Shown: one piece after another, positions 24,076-34,066 of the stretch
Numbering within the stretch: the first letter of the stretch is position 1
How the letters are laid out: each line of letters starts with the position of its first letter
DNA from: Cyrtodaria siliqua
Lineage: Eukaryota; Mollusca; Bivalvia; Adapedonta; Hiatellidae
Reading direction: 5' to 3'
NCBI GenBank assembly: GCA_037043455.1
Contig: JAWPHD010002615.1
Span: 124,001 to 188,000, forward strand
Length of the DNA stretch: 64,000 nt
The notes under the pieces: generated by a model
The model's database searches: none
What the model was told of the DNA's origin: nothing
The model's input: only the letters and a program-made list of their open reading frames with translations
Translations under genes and position numbers: made by a program

Positions 24076-24245
24076 GAACACCTAATACGGTACTAGAACA
24101 AACTAGACCATATAGGTGTTCTAGTACCGTAGTAATCTATGGTACTGGAACACATAGTGCGGTAATCGAACACCTCGTACTGTAGTAGACCATCTAATGC
24201 GGTACTGGAACACCTATTATGGTACTAGAACACCGAATACGGGTT
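24076..24245. repeat. 20-bp satellite, block 3, with a small inversion
   Basis: Further units of the 20-bp satellite. At about 24112-24131 one unit is inverted (AGGTGTTCTAGTACCGTAG), directly against forward units. Confidence 0.88.
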
Positions 24246-25651
24246 GTGTTAAAATATACTAATAGGCTATCTAAGAGGATTACGTGTAACCACCGATAAC
24301 GTGCATTTCCCCCCATTTAATCTGGAGTAACAACCTTTCATATTGCAAGCAACACACACAAAAACGACAAACAGCATACATGCAATCATAACATGCAAAT
24401 GCATTTCACATTTTGTACTCTGTAATCGACAAGCGCATCACATTTATTCACGATTTTATCGTATTCTTCCAATGACTTAACCCACCCAGCGTGACCCACT
24501 CCGCGTGACCCACCCAATGTTAAACAGCTTTGTATTTAACGATTTTAAAAGACGAACTTTAGCGAATAATAGGTATAATTGAAATATCTAATTTCACTCC
24601 GTATTAGCTCAGGTGCTATTTTATTTGCATATATTTCATTGGACGAACAAAATGAAACATTTAATTAATCTAATTTATTATTATCGTTTCCTTTACACAA
24701 ACATTCTCCTTTCCTCTCAAACGGGTTCATATTAAGTGTTTACATTTTTCACGTACTTAACATTAAATATTGCTTCCCCTTAATCCTCTGTTTATATATA
24801 GACGCTCAAAGGTAAACACTAAACATATTCGCTTTCCACTTTATTTTAGCTGTTGGGCCTATACCTGCTTCAATAAAATAGTGAAGTGGTACTTCGGGTA
24901 AGTATACAAAAGTACCGCATATTAAAGGGGGTAAACCGTTTAAATTCTTAAACCAATAAAGTTAAATACGGTTCTTGTTCTCCAACTGCCTGAGGACATC
25001 CAAATATCTTCCTACCTTTCAGTTAATTATGGACTACTTTTCGCTAATGCGAGTGCAATACGTTCTTATAAATACAAAGCGGATAAATACGGGTATCTAT
25101 AATAAATCAAAAGAAAACTTTCGTTTTATTTTATTCCATGTTTGATATTTACAGTTAGAATTTGATTTACAATAACACTTAACGGAACTTAATTGTATTA
25201 ATTGTGTTAAATGCATCGTAAAATTTGTTTCTTATTTAGAGGTAACTATAAACGCAAGCCTGTGGTTATTTACATAAGATATGAGCTGATAGTCAGGAAG
25301 GCCGTTATATTTCATGGGAAAATATCTATTATGACAGGACATTAATGAGACTCCCGCACAAATTACTAATCTTTTAAGGTTATAAAATGATTTGTGTAGA
25401 CTTACATTGCGTAACTCGGTTAGGTTCCAGTATGTGTAAACTATAGTGACTAGGTAAATAATCAACAACGAATTAGGGCCAGCTTTTATGAAAAGCCATG
25501 AATAATTTGTCTGAATTTCAATATTTACTGAGGTGACTAGATTAAGAAATAAAGGATAATGTGTTTTTATTTGTCTGTTATAAATATTTTATTTATCTGT
25601 TATAAATATACTTCATGTTATATATAGTCGGTTGTATTGTTGTATGTCTTT
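24246..25651. other. No gene seen
   Basis: AT-rich unique sequence. A tiny direct repeat near 24482-24525 (GTGACCCAC) is the only structure I note. The 78-codon minus-strand frame at 25232-25468 has no recognisable domain. Confidence 0.4.
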
Positions 25652-25922
25652 ATTACGTGGTCCGCGAATTACCTTTCATACCCCATTAAACTCCTTCTCC
25701 AAGAAGCGAAAACAGGGTTGACTGGGGTACGAAATAAAACCTTAAATTCGGCTTAAAAGTTTGCATATTGTAAAATTAAAACATTTAATAGGTAATTTTA
25801 AACAGGTTATCGCATTTTCCCAGTAAAAACGTTTTTAAACGTGTTTTATTGTCAAAATATCCGTTTTAAAATACTGCTAAGCTTTCCCATCACTTAATGG
25901 AATTAAGGCGGGACCACGTAAT
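25652..25922. mobile_element. Possible MITE, TTACGTGGTCC ends
   Basis: ATTACGTGGTCCGCG on the left and CGGGACCACGTAAT on the right form short inverted ends of a ~271-bp AT-rich segment with no coding sequence. There is only one copy in the window, so this is a modest call. Confidence 0.5.
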
Positions 25923-25967
25923 TTAACCGACACAAAATAAAGTTTATCTTATCTTATTAATCGGTAC

Positions 25968-26300
25968 TTAAAGGGACACACGGCAATCTTTATTTATTTT
26001 TTAAAAAACTCACGACGTCCCATTAGTTTTTCTACATGATTTGCACTTATTCAAACCTTAATATTAATTATAAGAAGGGTATAAAGCAAAATGTTTTTGT
26101 GCATTATTAACTCTTGATAATATTGCATCAATAATATATCTAAGCATATAGTGGAATAAGACAAACAAAATTAAACTATTTTTTTTAATTTAATTATATG
26201 CAAGCAGGTTTAAAGTCAAGATGCCTCTGAATCAATCAATCGAGAATCTGTGATTTCAAATGCTTGATGCACATTTCAAAATGGCCGTGTGTACTTTTAA
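25968..26300 (+). mobile_element. TTAAAGGGACAC MITE family, copy 1
   Basis: Starts TTAAAGGGACACACGGCAAT and ends GGCCGTGTGTACTTTTAA; the interior carries CTCACGACGTCCCATTAG and AATATTAATTATAAGAA. The same ends and interior recur at 29937-30562 (two head-to-head copies), 37433-37862 and, for the left end, at 61769. No open frame. TTAA at each end may be the target duplication. Confidence 0.85.
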
Positions 26301-26384
26301 ATAGAATGACAAGTTTTGTATATTGGTGTTTTTATTGTTATTCTCAAAACATGCACCAGAAATACAGATATTATAATGTAGTAG

Positions 26385-26746
26385 CATTAAACAACTATTG
26401 GTTAATACTACCAACAATAACACAGTAGCACTATATACATGTAATGGTCATACCGACAAGAACGCAGTAGCACTATATAACATGTATTGGTTATACCAAC
26501 AAGAACGCAGTAGCACTATACAACATGTATTGGTTATACCAACAATAACGTAGTAGCACTATATAACATGTATTGGTTATACCAACTCACGCAGTAGCAG
26601 TATATAACATGTATTGGTTATAACAACTATAACACAGTAGCACTATATACATGTAATGGTTATACCGACAAGAGCGCAGTAGTACTATATATATAACATG
26701 TATTGGTTATACCAACAAGAACGCAGTAGCACTATATAACATGTAT
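26385..26746. repeat. 43-bp satellite, block 1
   Basis: Units of AGCACTATATAACATGTATT + GGTTATACCAACAAGAACGC + AGT. Early units are more diverged than later ones. The array is split by a foldback element at 26747-27250. Confidence 0.93.
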
Positions 26747-27250
26747 TATTATAAAATCAAAAATTTAAAAGAAAATGATTGGACAGACGGTGGTCACATG
26801 ATTCCCTATAAAAAAGCGTATTGACCTGAGGAAAGGCTAACAATGCATATTGACTTTTCGTATTGACTCGTAGGCGGGGCTAGAAAATGGTCACGAGCGA
26901 AAAGCGCTGGGGACGAATGATACAATGACGTATGTTAACTATCATCCAATCAAATTCGGCGTTACAACTGTGGTTCTGTCACAACAACCAAAATGGGCGC
27001 CGACAGATTCGCAAAGTTATCGACTGAACAGAAAACTAAAATTTTAGAAGAACTTTTTAAAGACACTTGGGTTAGAATTTTTCCCCTGGGATTTTATAAT
27101 AAAACGATAATTGCCTTTTTAATATCGGTCAATACTTTGTTTTATCGACCTGAGAAAAGGGATATTGACCTCGGACTTCGTCCTCGATCAATATCCCTTT
27201 TCTCAGGTCGATAAAACAATGTATTGACCTCATCAAAAGGCAATAATTGT
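26747..27250 (+). mobile_element. Foldback element inserted in satellite
   Basis: A ~500-bp segment breaks the 43-bp satellite between GTATT and GTATATTGG. Its right part is a ~142-bp palindrome (27106-27247) with hinge CTCGGACTTCGTCCTCGA and arms holding CGACCTGAGAAAAGGGATAT. The left part has GTATTGACC-type phrases and a short conserved-looking reading frame described separately. Non-autonomous as it stands. Confidence 0.75.
26993..27070 (+). pseudogene. Remnant reading frame inside foldback
   Basis: ATG in a good context (ACCAAAATGG) opens a frame starting M-G-A-D-R-F-A-K-L-S-T-E-Q-K, about 25 residues with coding-like, lysine- and glutamate-rich composition; the frame then runs into the palindrome up to 27214. 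The R-F-x-x-L/V-x-x-E/D-x start resembles N-termini of Crypton-type tyrosine-recombinase ORFs that I recall from marine invertebrate genomes. That is a weak, memory-based comparison. It could be chance. Confidence 0.25.
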
Positions 27251-28738
27251 ATATTGGTTATACCAACTCACGCAGTAGCACTATATAACATGTATTGGTT
27301 ATACCAACTATAACGCAGTAGCACTATATACATGTATTGGTTATACAAACAAGACCACAGTAGCACTATATAACATGTATTGGTTATACCAACAATAACG
27401 CAGTAGCACTATATACATGTATTGGTTATACAAACAAGACCACAGTAGCACTATATAACATGTATTGGTTGTACCAACAATAACGCAGTAGCATTATATA
27501 ATATGTATCGGTTATACCAACAATAACGCAGTAGCACTATATAATATATATCGGTTATACCAACAATAACGCAGTAGCACTATATAATATGTATCGGTTA
27601 TACCAACATGAACGAAGTTCCGCTTTGTAACATGTATTGGCTATACCACCAAGAACGCAGTAGCACTATACAACATGTATTGGTTATACCAACAATAACG
27701 TAGTATGATTATATAACATGTATTGGGTTATACCAACAAGAACGCAGTAGCACTATATAACATGTATTGGGTTATACCAACAAGAACGCAGTAGCACTAT
27801 ATAACATGTATTGGTTATACCAACAAGGACACAGTGTCACTATATAACATAATACGGGTTATACCAACAAGACCACAGTAGCACTATATAACATGTATCG
27901 GTTATACCAACAGGAACGCAGTTCCGCTTTGTAACATGTATTGGCTATACCAACAAGAACGCAGTAGCACTATATAACATGTATTGGTTATACCAACAAA
28001 GCCACAGTATCACTATATAACATGTATTGGCTCTACCAACAAGAGCGCAGTAGCACTATATAACATGTATTGATTATACCAACAAGAACGCAGTAGCACT
28101 ATATAACATGTATTGATTATACCAACAAAGCCACAGTAGCACTATATAACATGTATTGATTATACCAACAAGAACGCAGTAGCACTATATAACATGTATT
28201 GATTATACCAACAAGAACGCAGTAGCGCTATATAACATGTATTGATTATACCAACAAGAACGCAGTAGCACTATATAACATGTATTGGTTATACCAACAA
28301 AGCCACAGTAGCACTATATAACATGTATCGGTTATACCAACAGGAACGCAGTTCCGCTTTGTAACATGTATTGGCTATACCAACAAGAACGCAGTAGCAC
28401 TATATAACATGTATTGGCTATACAAACAAGAAATCTGTAGCACTATATAATATGTATTGGTTATACAAACAAGAACGCAGTAGCACTATATTACATGTAT
28501 TAGTTATACCAACAAGACCACAGTAGCACTATATAACATGTATTGGTTATACAAACAAGAACGCAGTAGCATTATATAACATGTATTGGTTATACCAACT
28601 CACGCAGTAGCACTATATAACACGTATTGCTTATACCAACAAGAACGCAGTAGCACTTTATAACATGTATTGGCTATACAAACAAGAAATATGTTGCACT
28701 ATATAACATGTATTGGTTATACCAACCCACGCAGTAGC
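27251..28738. repeat. 43-bp satellite, block 2
   Basis: About 34 more forward units of the same satellite. Variants include CCACAG for CGCAG, CGGTTATACC for TGGTTATACC and a longer GTTCCGCTTTGTAACATG version that recurs near 27610, 27910 and 28350, which hints at a ~300-440 bp higher-order pattern. Confidence 0.95.
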
Positions 28739-28866
28739 ACTGCGTTCTTGTTTGTATAACCAATACATGTTATATAGTGATACTGTGGTCTTGTTGGAAT
28801 ATAACCAATACATATTATATACTTATTTGTATAACCAATACATGTTATATAGTGCTACTGTTGATA
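28739..28866 (-). repeat. 43-bp satellite, inverted terminal units
   Basis: Three units in reverse orientation (GCGTTCTTGTTTGTATAACC, AATACATGTTATATAGTG) end the array. The switch occurs inside AGTAGCACTGCGTTCTTG, making a head-to-head junction. Confidence 0.9.
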
Positions 28867-29096
28867 TAACTAAAGACTCTGATATGGTCATTATAAGTTA
28901 AGGTGTCATTTTTTTATTTCTCAAATTTGATAAAGAAAAGAAAATGAGAGTTTTTTATTTTTTGTTTTGGATTCATGCTACGTTGTCTATGAACTAGGCT
29001 TAATCCAGAATTATTGCTATGTGTAGTGTAGGGGAATCAACTCAATTATGATCAACACCAACATTGCAAGACGAGTTATTCTGCGTGGTTTGGTAG

Positions 29097-29410
29097 GATT
29101 CGGAACTTTTCGCCAATTTCCGTAATCGGTAAGGTGAGTGACGGAATTCGACGAACTTGTTGAGTTGCATCGTCGCTTTCCGTAATTAGGGAACCAGATA
29201 TGTTTACTGATTTCGGAAATTGCGAAAGATTGTGATTAAGGTTTTTTTAATTATCGGAACAATCCGAACTACTATGTCGTATTCCGTCACCCGTGAAATT
29301 GATGATGGATATTTGGGAAGAGTTCCGATTGGAATCGGAACTGTGTCGTCATTTTCCGTATCACGGGAATCCATATCAATTACGGAAATTGGCGAAAAGT
29401 TCCGATTGGG
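29097..29410. mobile_element. Foldback MITE, CGGAACTTTTCGCC ends
   Basis: GATTCGGAACTTTTCGCCAA at the left end and TTGGCGAAAAGTTCCGATT at the right end are inverted repeats of about 30 bp; inner ACGGAA/TTCCGT phrases pair further. The two overlapping ~78-codon frames on opposite strands here come from this palindrome. Confidence 0.75.
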
Positions 29411-29936
29411 TTGTTTAAAATTAGAACATTGTGTCATATCAAACAAGCTGTAACATCACCCATTCCCATCAAGACAGGACTCGTCAGCTAAATTTAGACT
29501 TTGTTCATGTTGTATCGTGTATATAATAGCTGACTGGTGGCAAATAAGACAGTTACAAACGATAACGCGACATATACACAGTATTTAAATATATCTTCAT
29601 TAACTATTGATTAAACGTTGAGGAACATTTGCAGTCTTTCTCAGGTAAAAAGTGCATTATATTTTAATTAAATAATTCAGAGACAATCTACAATTATATT
29701 AATACCGGTTAGTCAGTAAACTATCGAAATTGACGTTTTTGGTGGGGATTTAAAGTAAATATCGATGGTTCAATGAAACACTGTTCTAACTGCATGTAAA
29801 TAATGATGTGGTTACAACTGTGCTGCGTCGAACCCTTAGTAAGATTAAGATAATTTATGTGCTCAGTGGTACAAAGAGTACAAAGAACACACTTTGTACA
29901 AGAGCATTCATGTATTCATCGTATTCATAAATACAT

Positions 29937-30250
29937 TTAAAGGGACACACGGCAATCTTGATTTTTTAAAAACTCACGGCGTCCCGCTTGTTTTTCTAGA
30001 TAACTTACATTTGTTCAATCATTAATATTAATTATAAGAATAGTAATAAGTAAATTGTATGTGTATTTTATTCAATTTTGATATTATTGCACCAATAATA
30101 TATTAAAACTTAAAGTAAAATATGACGAAAAAGTGAATACTTCAATTTTGATTTATTTAAATGTAACCAGGTTAAAAGTAAACATGATCCTGGATATATA
30201 AGTCAAGACACCCATTTCAAACACTTCAAGATTGGCGTGTGTCCCTTTAA
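29937..30250 (+). mobile_element. TTAAAGGGACAC MITE family, copy 2
   Basis: Complete copy: TTAAAGGGACACACGGCAAT at the left end, CGTGTGTCCCTTTAAA near 30233-30248 at the right end, interior alike to 25968-26300. It is joined directly to an inverted copy. Confidence 0.88.
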
Positions 30251-30562
30251 AGGCAGTCGTGAAGTGTTTGAAATAGGTATTCGATTTATATATCCAGGAT
30301 CATGTTTACTGTTCACCTGGTTACTTTTAAATAAAATACAATTTTAAGTATTAAGTATTTATTCATTTCTTCGTCTTATTCTACTGCAAGTTTTAATATA
30401 TTTTTGGTGCAATAATATCAACATTCAATAATATGCAATTACAGTTTCCTTAATGCTATTCTTAATGTTAATATTAATGACTGAACAAATGCAAGTTATG
30501 CAGAAAAACTAGAGGGACGCCGTGAGTTTTAAAACAATCAATATCGCCGTGTGTCCCTTTAA
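30251..30562 (-). mobile_element. TTAAAGGGACAC MITE family, copy 3 (inverted)
   Basis: Reverse complement of 29937-30230, lacking its inner terminal repeat and ending GCCGTGTGTCCCTTTAA. Together with copy 2 it forms a ~626-bp palindrome, so the pair could fold or move as one unit. Confidence 0.85.
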
Positions 30563-31036
30563 GATCAGTTAAACTGTACCAAACCACTGTAACAGTTGTA
30601 CCTCAGGTTGTCATGCTATGTAGACTATGCGTGATTTGAGAGAATAAATATATTTGTATTTTAAATGTGTTACCAAACATATTTGACTCAGGGGCGTACC
30701 GCAGCCCAAAACGGAGATACTCACGGGTGTAGGTAGGTGGGATAGGGGGCCCTCAGGTGTGGGCCTCCCCCGGGAACATTTTGAATAAAGGACAGCGTTT
30801 TGGCACAATCTGGTACACTTTAAAACTGAAAGAACGCATAGAAGTTGTGAAAACAGAGTGAGATAAACAATAAATCTAGTATAACAGATTTAAATTCCTA
30901 AATTTGGAATACAATTCATCACCCACTACCCCACTTACTCTTCAATTTTTAATGCATAGTTCAACTTTTAAGATTTTTTATTTTTTCCATTTTTAAATTC
31001 GATGTTACTCACGTGAGTATTGGAGCATGCGGCGGT
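30563..31036. other. Upstream region of the vWA gene; no exon identified
   Basis: No coding exon is evident. A GC-richer patch at 30690-30775 contains GGGGGCCCTCAGGTG and GGCCTCCCCCGGG. The first (non-coding) exon of the downstream gene may lie here or beyond, but I cannot place a promoter. Confidence 0.35.
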
Positions 31037-31094
31037 ACGAGTTTAACTGTGTATTCCATAATTGTTTGTTTATGGAATACACGGTTAAACTCGT
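31037..31094. other. 25-bp stem hairpin upstream of the vWA gene
   Basis: 31037-31061 (ACGAGTTTAACTGTGTATTC and five more) pairs with 31070-31094 around an 8-nt loop, with a single T/G wobble in RNA form. It lies about 60 bp before the splice acceptor of the first coding exon. It could be a MITE remnant, a transcript stem-loop or a microRNA-like precursor; only the fold is seen. Confidence 0.7.
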
Positions 31095-31183
31095 TCACGT
31101 TTAAATTATGTTTGTTATTGATAATTCGAACATTTTTTTTATTTATATTACAGATACCCACGAAAGGCTACATTCTGACGAAA

Positions 31184-31742
31184 ATGAGTTTAATGCCCGC
31201 CCTGCCCCCTGGTGGGCTCTTTGAAATCGTATTCTCCTTCGACACGACTGGCTCCATGTCGCAGGTGATAGACGAGGTCAAAGGTCGTCTGCAAGACCTG
31301 ATACAGCGCCTCCAAGCGGACATTCCAGGAATCCGGATCGGCGTCATTGCACACGGTGATTATTGTGACAGGGACGTGTTTTACTTCGAAAAACATATAG
31401 ATTTAACAACAAACATTGCTCAACTGTGTGCACTTGTACAGGAAGTTGAGGGCACTGGCGGAGGGGATCCCGAGGAATGCTATGAGTATGTACTGTATAT
31501 GACGTCACATTTCAGTTGGACGCCCGGTTCACAGAGGGCGCTCGTGTTGATTGGCGATGCCACGCCGCATGAGCCAGAGTACGAGCTCAACACAGAGAAT
31601 CTAGACTGGAGAAACGAAGCAGAAAATTTGGCAAATATGGTAAGAACATATCAGATACATTGAACTACTGACTTATATAATTATATACAAATAAATACAA
31701 ATACATATTATAAATGTGTGCATATTATAGACGCCACTCGGG

Positions 31743-31775
<33 letters not shown>

Positions 31776-33464
31776 AACAAAACAAAACAAAAAAGTAATA
31801 AGAAGAAAACTAATTACGTCACTTTGTTTGTTTATTAATGTTTAATTGCACATCGCCGGCTGTTCAGTGTCATTCACAATTCTTTACAGGGAATCAAGAT
31901 ATACGGTGTGCAAGCGTTCGAGAATGATGATTCAACTGTGTTCTTCGAGGAACTGGTGACTCTGACTTCCGGCCAGCATCTAAAGCTTGGCCAGTTTTCG
32001 CATATCTGCGACTTCATAATGGCCATCTGCTACAGGGAACGTGGAGAGGAATTTCTTGAGGTGAGACATATATATTTGTGTTTAGTTTTATAAACATATT
32101 TATTTTACATCGATTGCGAAACAAGTTCTTGCAACTTAGATTAATCACTATGGTGGCTTTCTGGGTAGAACCAGTACTAAGCAATGTGGATTAATTGTCT
32201 TGCTCAAGGATAAATAACGTGGCCGCGGCAAGGATCGAACCCAATACCTCTCGATCTGGAGTGCGGCGCTCTACCACTGGACCACGCACTCCATATTTGT
32301 GTTTAACAGTAAAACGGCAATTTTACAGTCTGCGACTACATCTACGCCAGTGGAACCGATGTTCCAACTTTTTCAAGCGTAAACACATTGTCAGTGTATA
32401 ATATACTAGTAATGCAACATAATGAATTTAATTTGTAACCATTTAACAATGAAAGTTCATTGATTTATGAAATAAATATTGACATAAAATTTAATGTGTA
32501 AGCATTTACCATGTAATAATAAAAGTCCATGAATCTTTAATTAATCTTTATTAAAACAATATTAACATATCTCTTTAAGAAAAGTTCATTATTTTCTCTT
32601 TTGTAGGGTTATGAGGCGGAAGTTCGAGCGCGAGAAGCAAGGGGCGGGTTGCATAAGGACTTAGAGGGACTATTTGGCGTACTTCGGCGCGGAGACTCTT
32701 CTGCTTCAGCTACTGGATCACTCCGCAAAACTTCATCGACAACATCTGCTACACTGTTTGCACATCCTGTACCAACCCCACTTTCTCCGATCTCGAGCGT
32801 TGCTTCTTACGCCAGTAAGACAGTTGACGTTACACTGACTGGCGATGCCTTACCACCAACAGCCGTAGTACTTCCGGTTTCGCATAAAGTCGTAAAACGT
32901 CCAGTAAAAGTAAAAACGGATAAACATGTCAAAAATGTGGCCAAAAATAGAAACAAACGAAATGCAGATGTTGAAAAGCGGCAGCGTCATACAGTTCCAG
33001 AATCTCAATTTATACTAAATCAGAAAAACCTGGCTCGAAGATGGTCACGTTGGACACTAGCCATTTCTACAGAGCAACCACCCAGGACGACGGACTGGAT
33101 CCATAGATTTCCTTACCGGCTCTTCCCAATAAAAGTATGGAAAAGGCGTCATCTATTTCCGGACAACACTCACAAGCGCCATTCTCGTGCGCTGTACGAG
33201 TTTTCCGTACAGAAAAGAAAAGGAGGCAAAAAGTGCGTGGTTTACAGGAAATGGAGTAAAATGGGCGCCACACCAAAGAATTGGGAGTCTTGCCTTTTGG
33301 GTAAACATCTCGTGCAAAAAAGAATAAAAACAATCTTACTTAAAGAAAAACCTGAGCGCTACAATTTATTTGTCAGACGGTTCATACCAAGCGGACTGGG
33401 AAAGAATCAAAAGAAAATTGTCAAGTCTTTCAACAAGTCGTATACATACTTATGGGACCTCTAG
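31184..33464 (+). CDS. vWA (MIDAS) domain protein with basic C-terminal tail, 3 coding exons
   Basis: Exons join 31184-31639, 31890-32060 and 32607-33464; both introns (250 and ~546 bp) are GT-AG and phase 0. An acceptor (TTATATTACAG, ending 31153) sits before the ATG, so a 5' non-coding exon is likely. The predicted protein is about 494 residues. Residues 12-165 form a von Willebrand factor A fold: F-S-F-D-T-T-G-S-M-S supplies MIDAS D20, T22 and S24; T91 (E-G-T-G-G-G-D) and D125 (L-I-G-D-A) complete the metal site. A conserved-looking extension with H-L-K-L-x-Q-F and I-M-A-I-C-Y-R-E follows (about 180-208). Residues 228-290 are Ser/Thr/Pro rich; 300-335 are Lys/Arg rich; the end (345-494) is basic and tryptophan rich (R-W-S-R-W, V-Y-R-K-W-S-K-M). 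There is no signal peptide or membrane segment, so it is intracellular. vWA MIDAS domains bind a divalent metal and protein partners; the partner and role here are unknown. An upstream in-frame GTG at 31013 is not a plausible start. Confidence 0.88.
31746..31793. repeat. (CAA)n microsatellite in intron 1
   Basis: ACAACAACAACAACAAC repeats followed by AAAAC repeats, fully inside the first intron of the vWA gene. Confidence 0.95.
32150..32292 (-). repeat. tRNA-derived SINE in intron 2
   Basis: On the minus strand: GTGGTCCAGTGGTAGAGC (A box), an anticodon-like arm, then GGGTTCGATCC (B box), the arrangement of a tRNA, without a paired acceptor stem. Downstream comes AGTACTGGTTCTACCCAG, the central phrase of SINE family A elsewhere in the window. 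This is a tRNA-headed SINE inserted antisense to the vWA gene. Confidence 0.75.
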
Positions 33465-33841
33465 ACGAGTGGGCACCCGGTGTTATATTTGCCAGTCTGT
33501 GATAAATGATAATATATGTTTAACACGTGCAATATACTTTGTTTTTCCCGCCATTATACTGATACGATGTGAAGTTGTTATGTATTTGTTTTATTGAGGT
33601 GTGATTTTTATCTGCAAACGTTGAATGCCTTTTAACATTTTTTTGTACACAACGTTTTGTATTTTAACATGGTGTAGTATCCGCATTTTATAATCCACTA
33701 TGTTACATATATCAGTTCGATATCACAGTTGAACATTTGACGGTTCAGTTTAATTTAATCTTTTTTTAACTGCGAATGGACAAGCTATTTACGATTAAGT
33801 TGTAATACAATTAACAATATTAATCAAATGTAAATGAATGT

Positions 33842-33847
33842 AATAAA
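33842..33847 (+). promoter_or_regulatory. Candidate polyadenylation signal AATAAA
   Basis: First canonical AATAAA downstream of the vWA stop codon (about 378 bp after it), in AT-rich sequence. It would give a 3' UTR of about 0.4 kb. Placement is inferred from position only. Confidence 0.5.
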
Positions 33848-34066
33848 TAGGTATATACATATTAAAGTGTTTGAATTCATTTAATTGGTGCACATCTTAG
33901 GCTGGTGAAGTAAAAGAGTACGCCAACTAAATCGGCATGAATCTATCACGGTCCATTACTATATAAAACGCATGTAGCCATATTCCCGATTACTCTTTAC
34001 ATCAGTAAATCCAAAGGTGTATAAGTATTATCTCCCTTGTTCCTGAATACTGACTGTACAATCATC

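Noticed and set aside
31013..31183. N-terminal extension of the vWA protein from GTG at 31013
   Set aside because: The extension translates a hairpin and a splice acceptor tract; the ATG at 31184 directly precedes the conserved domain and follows a good acceptor.
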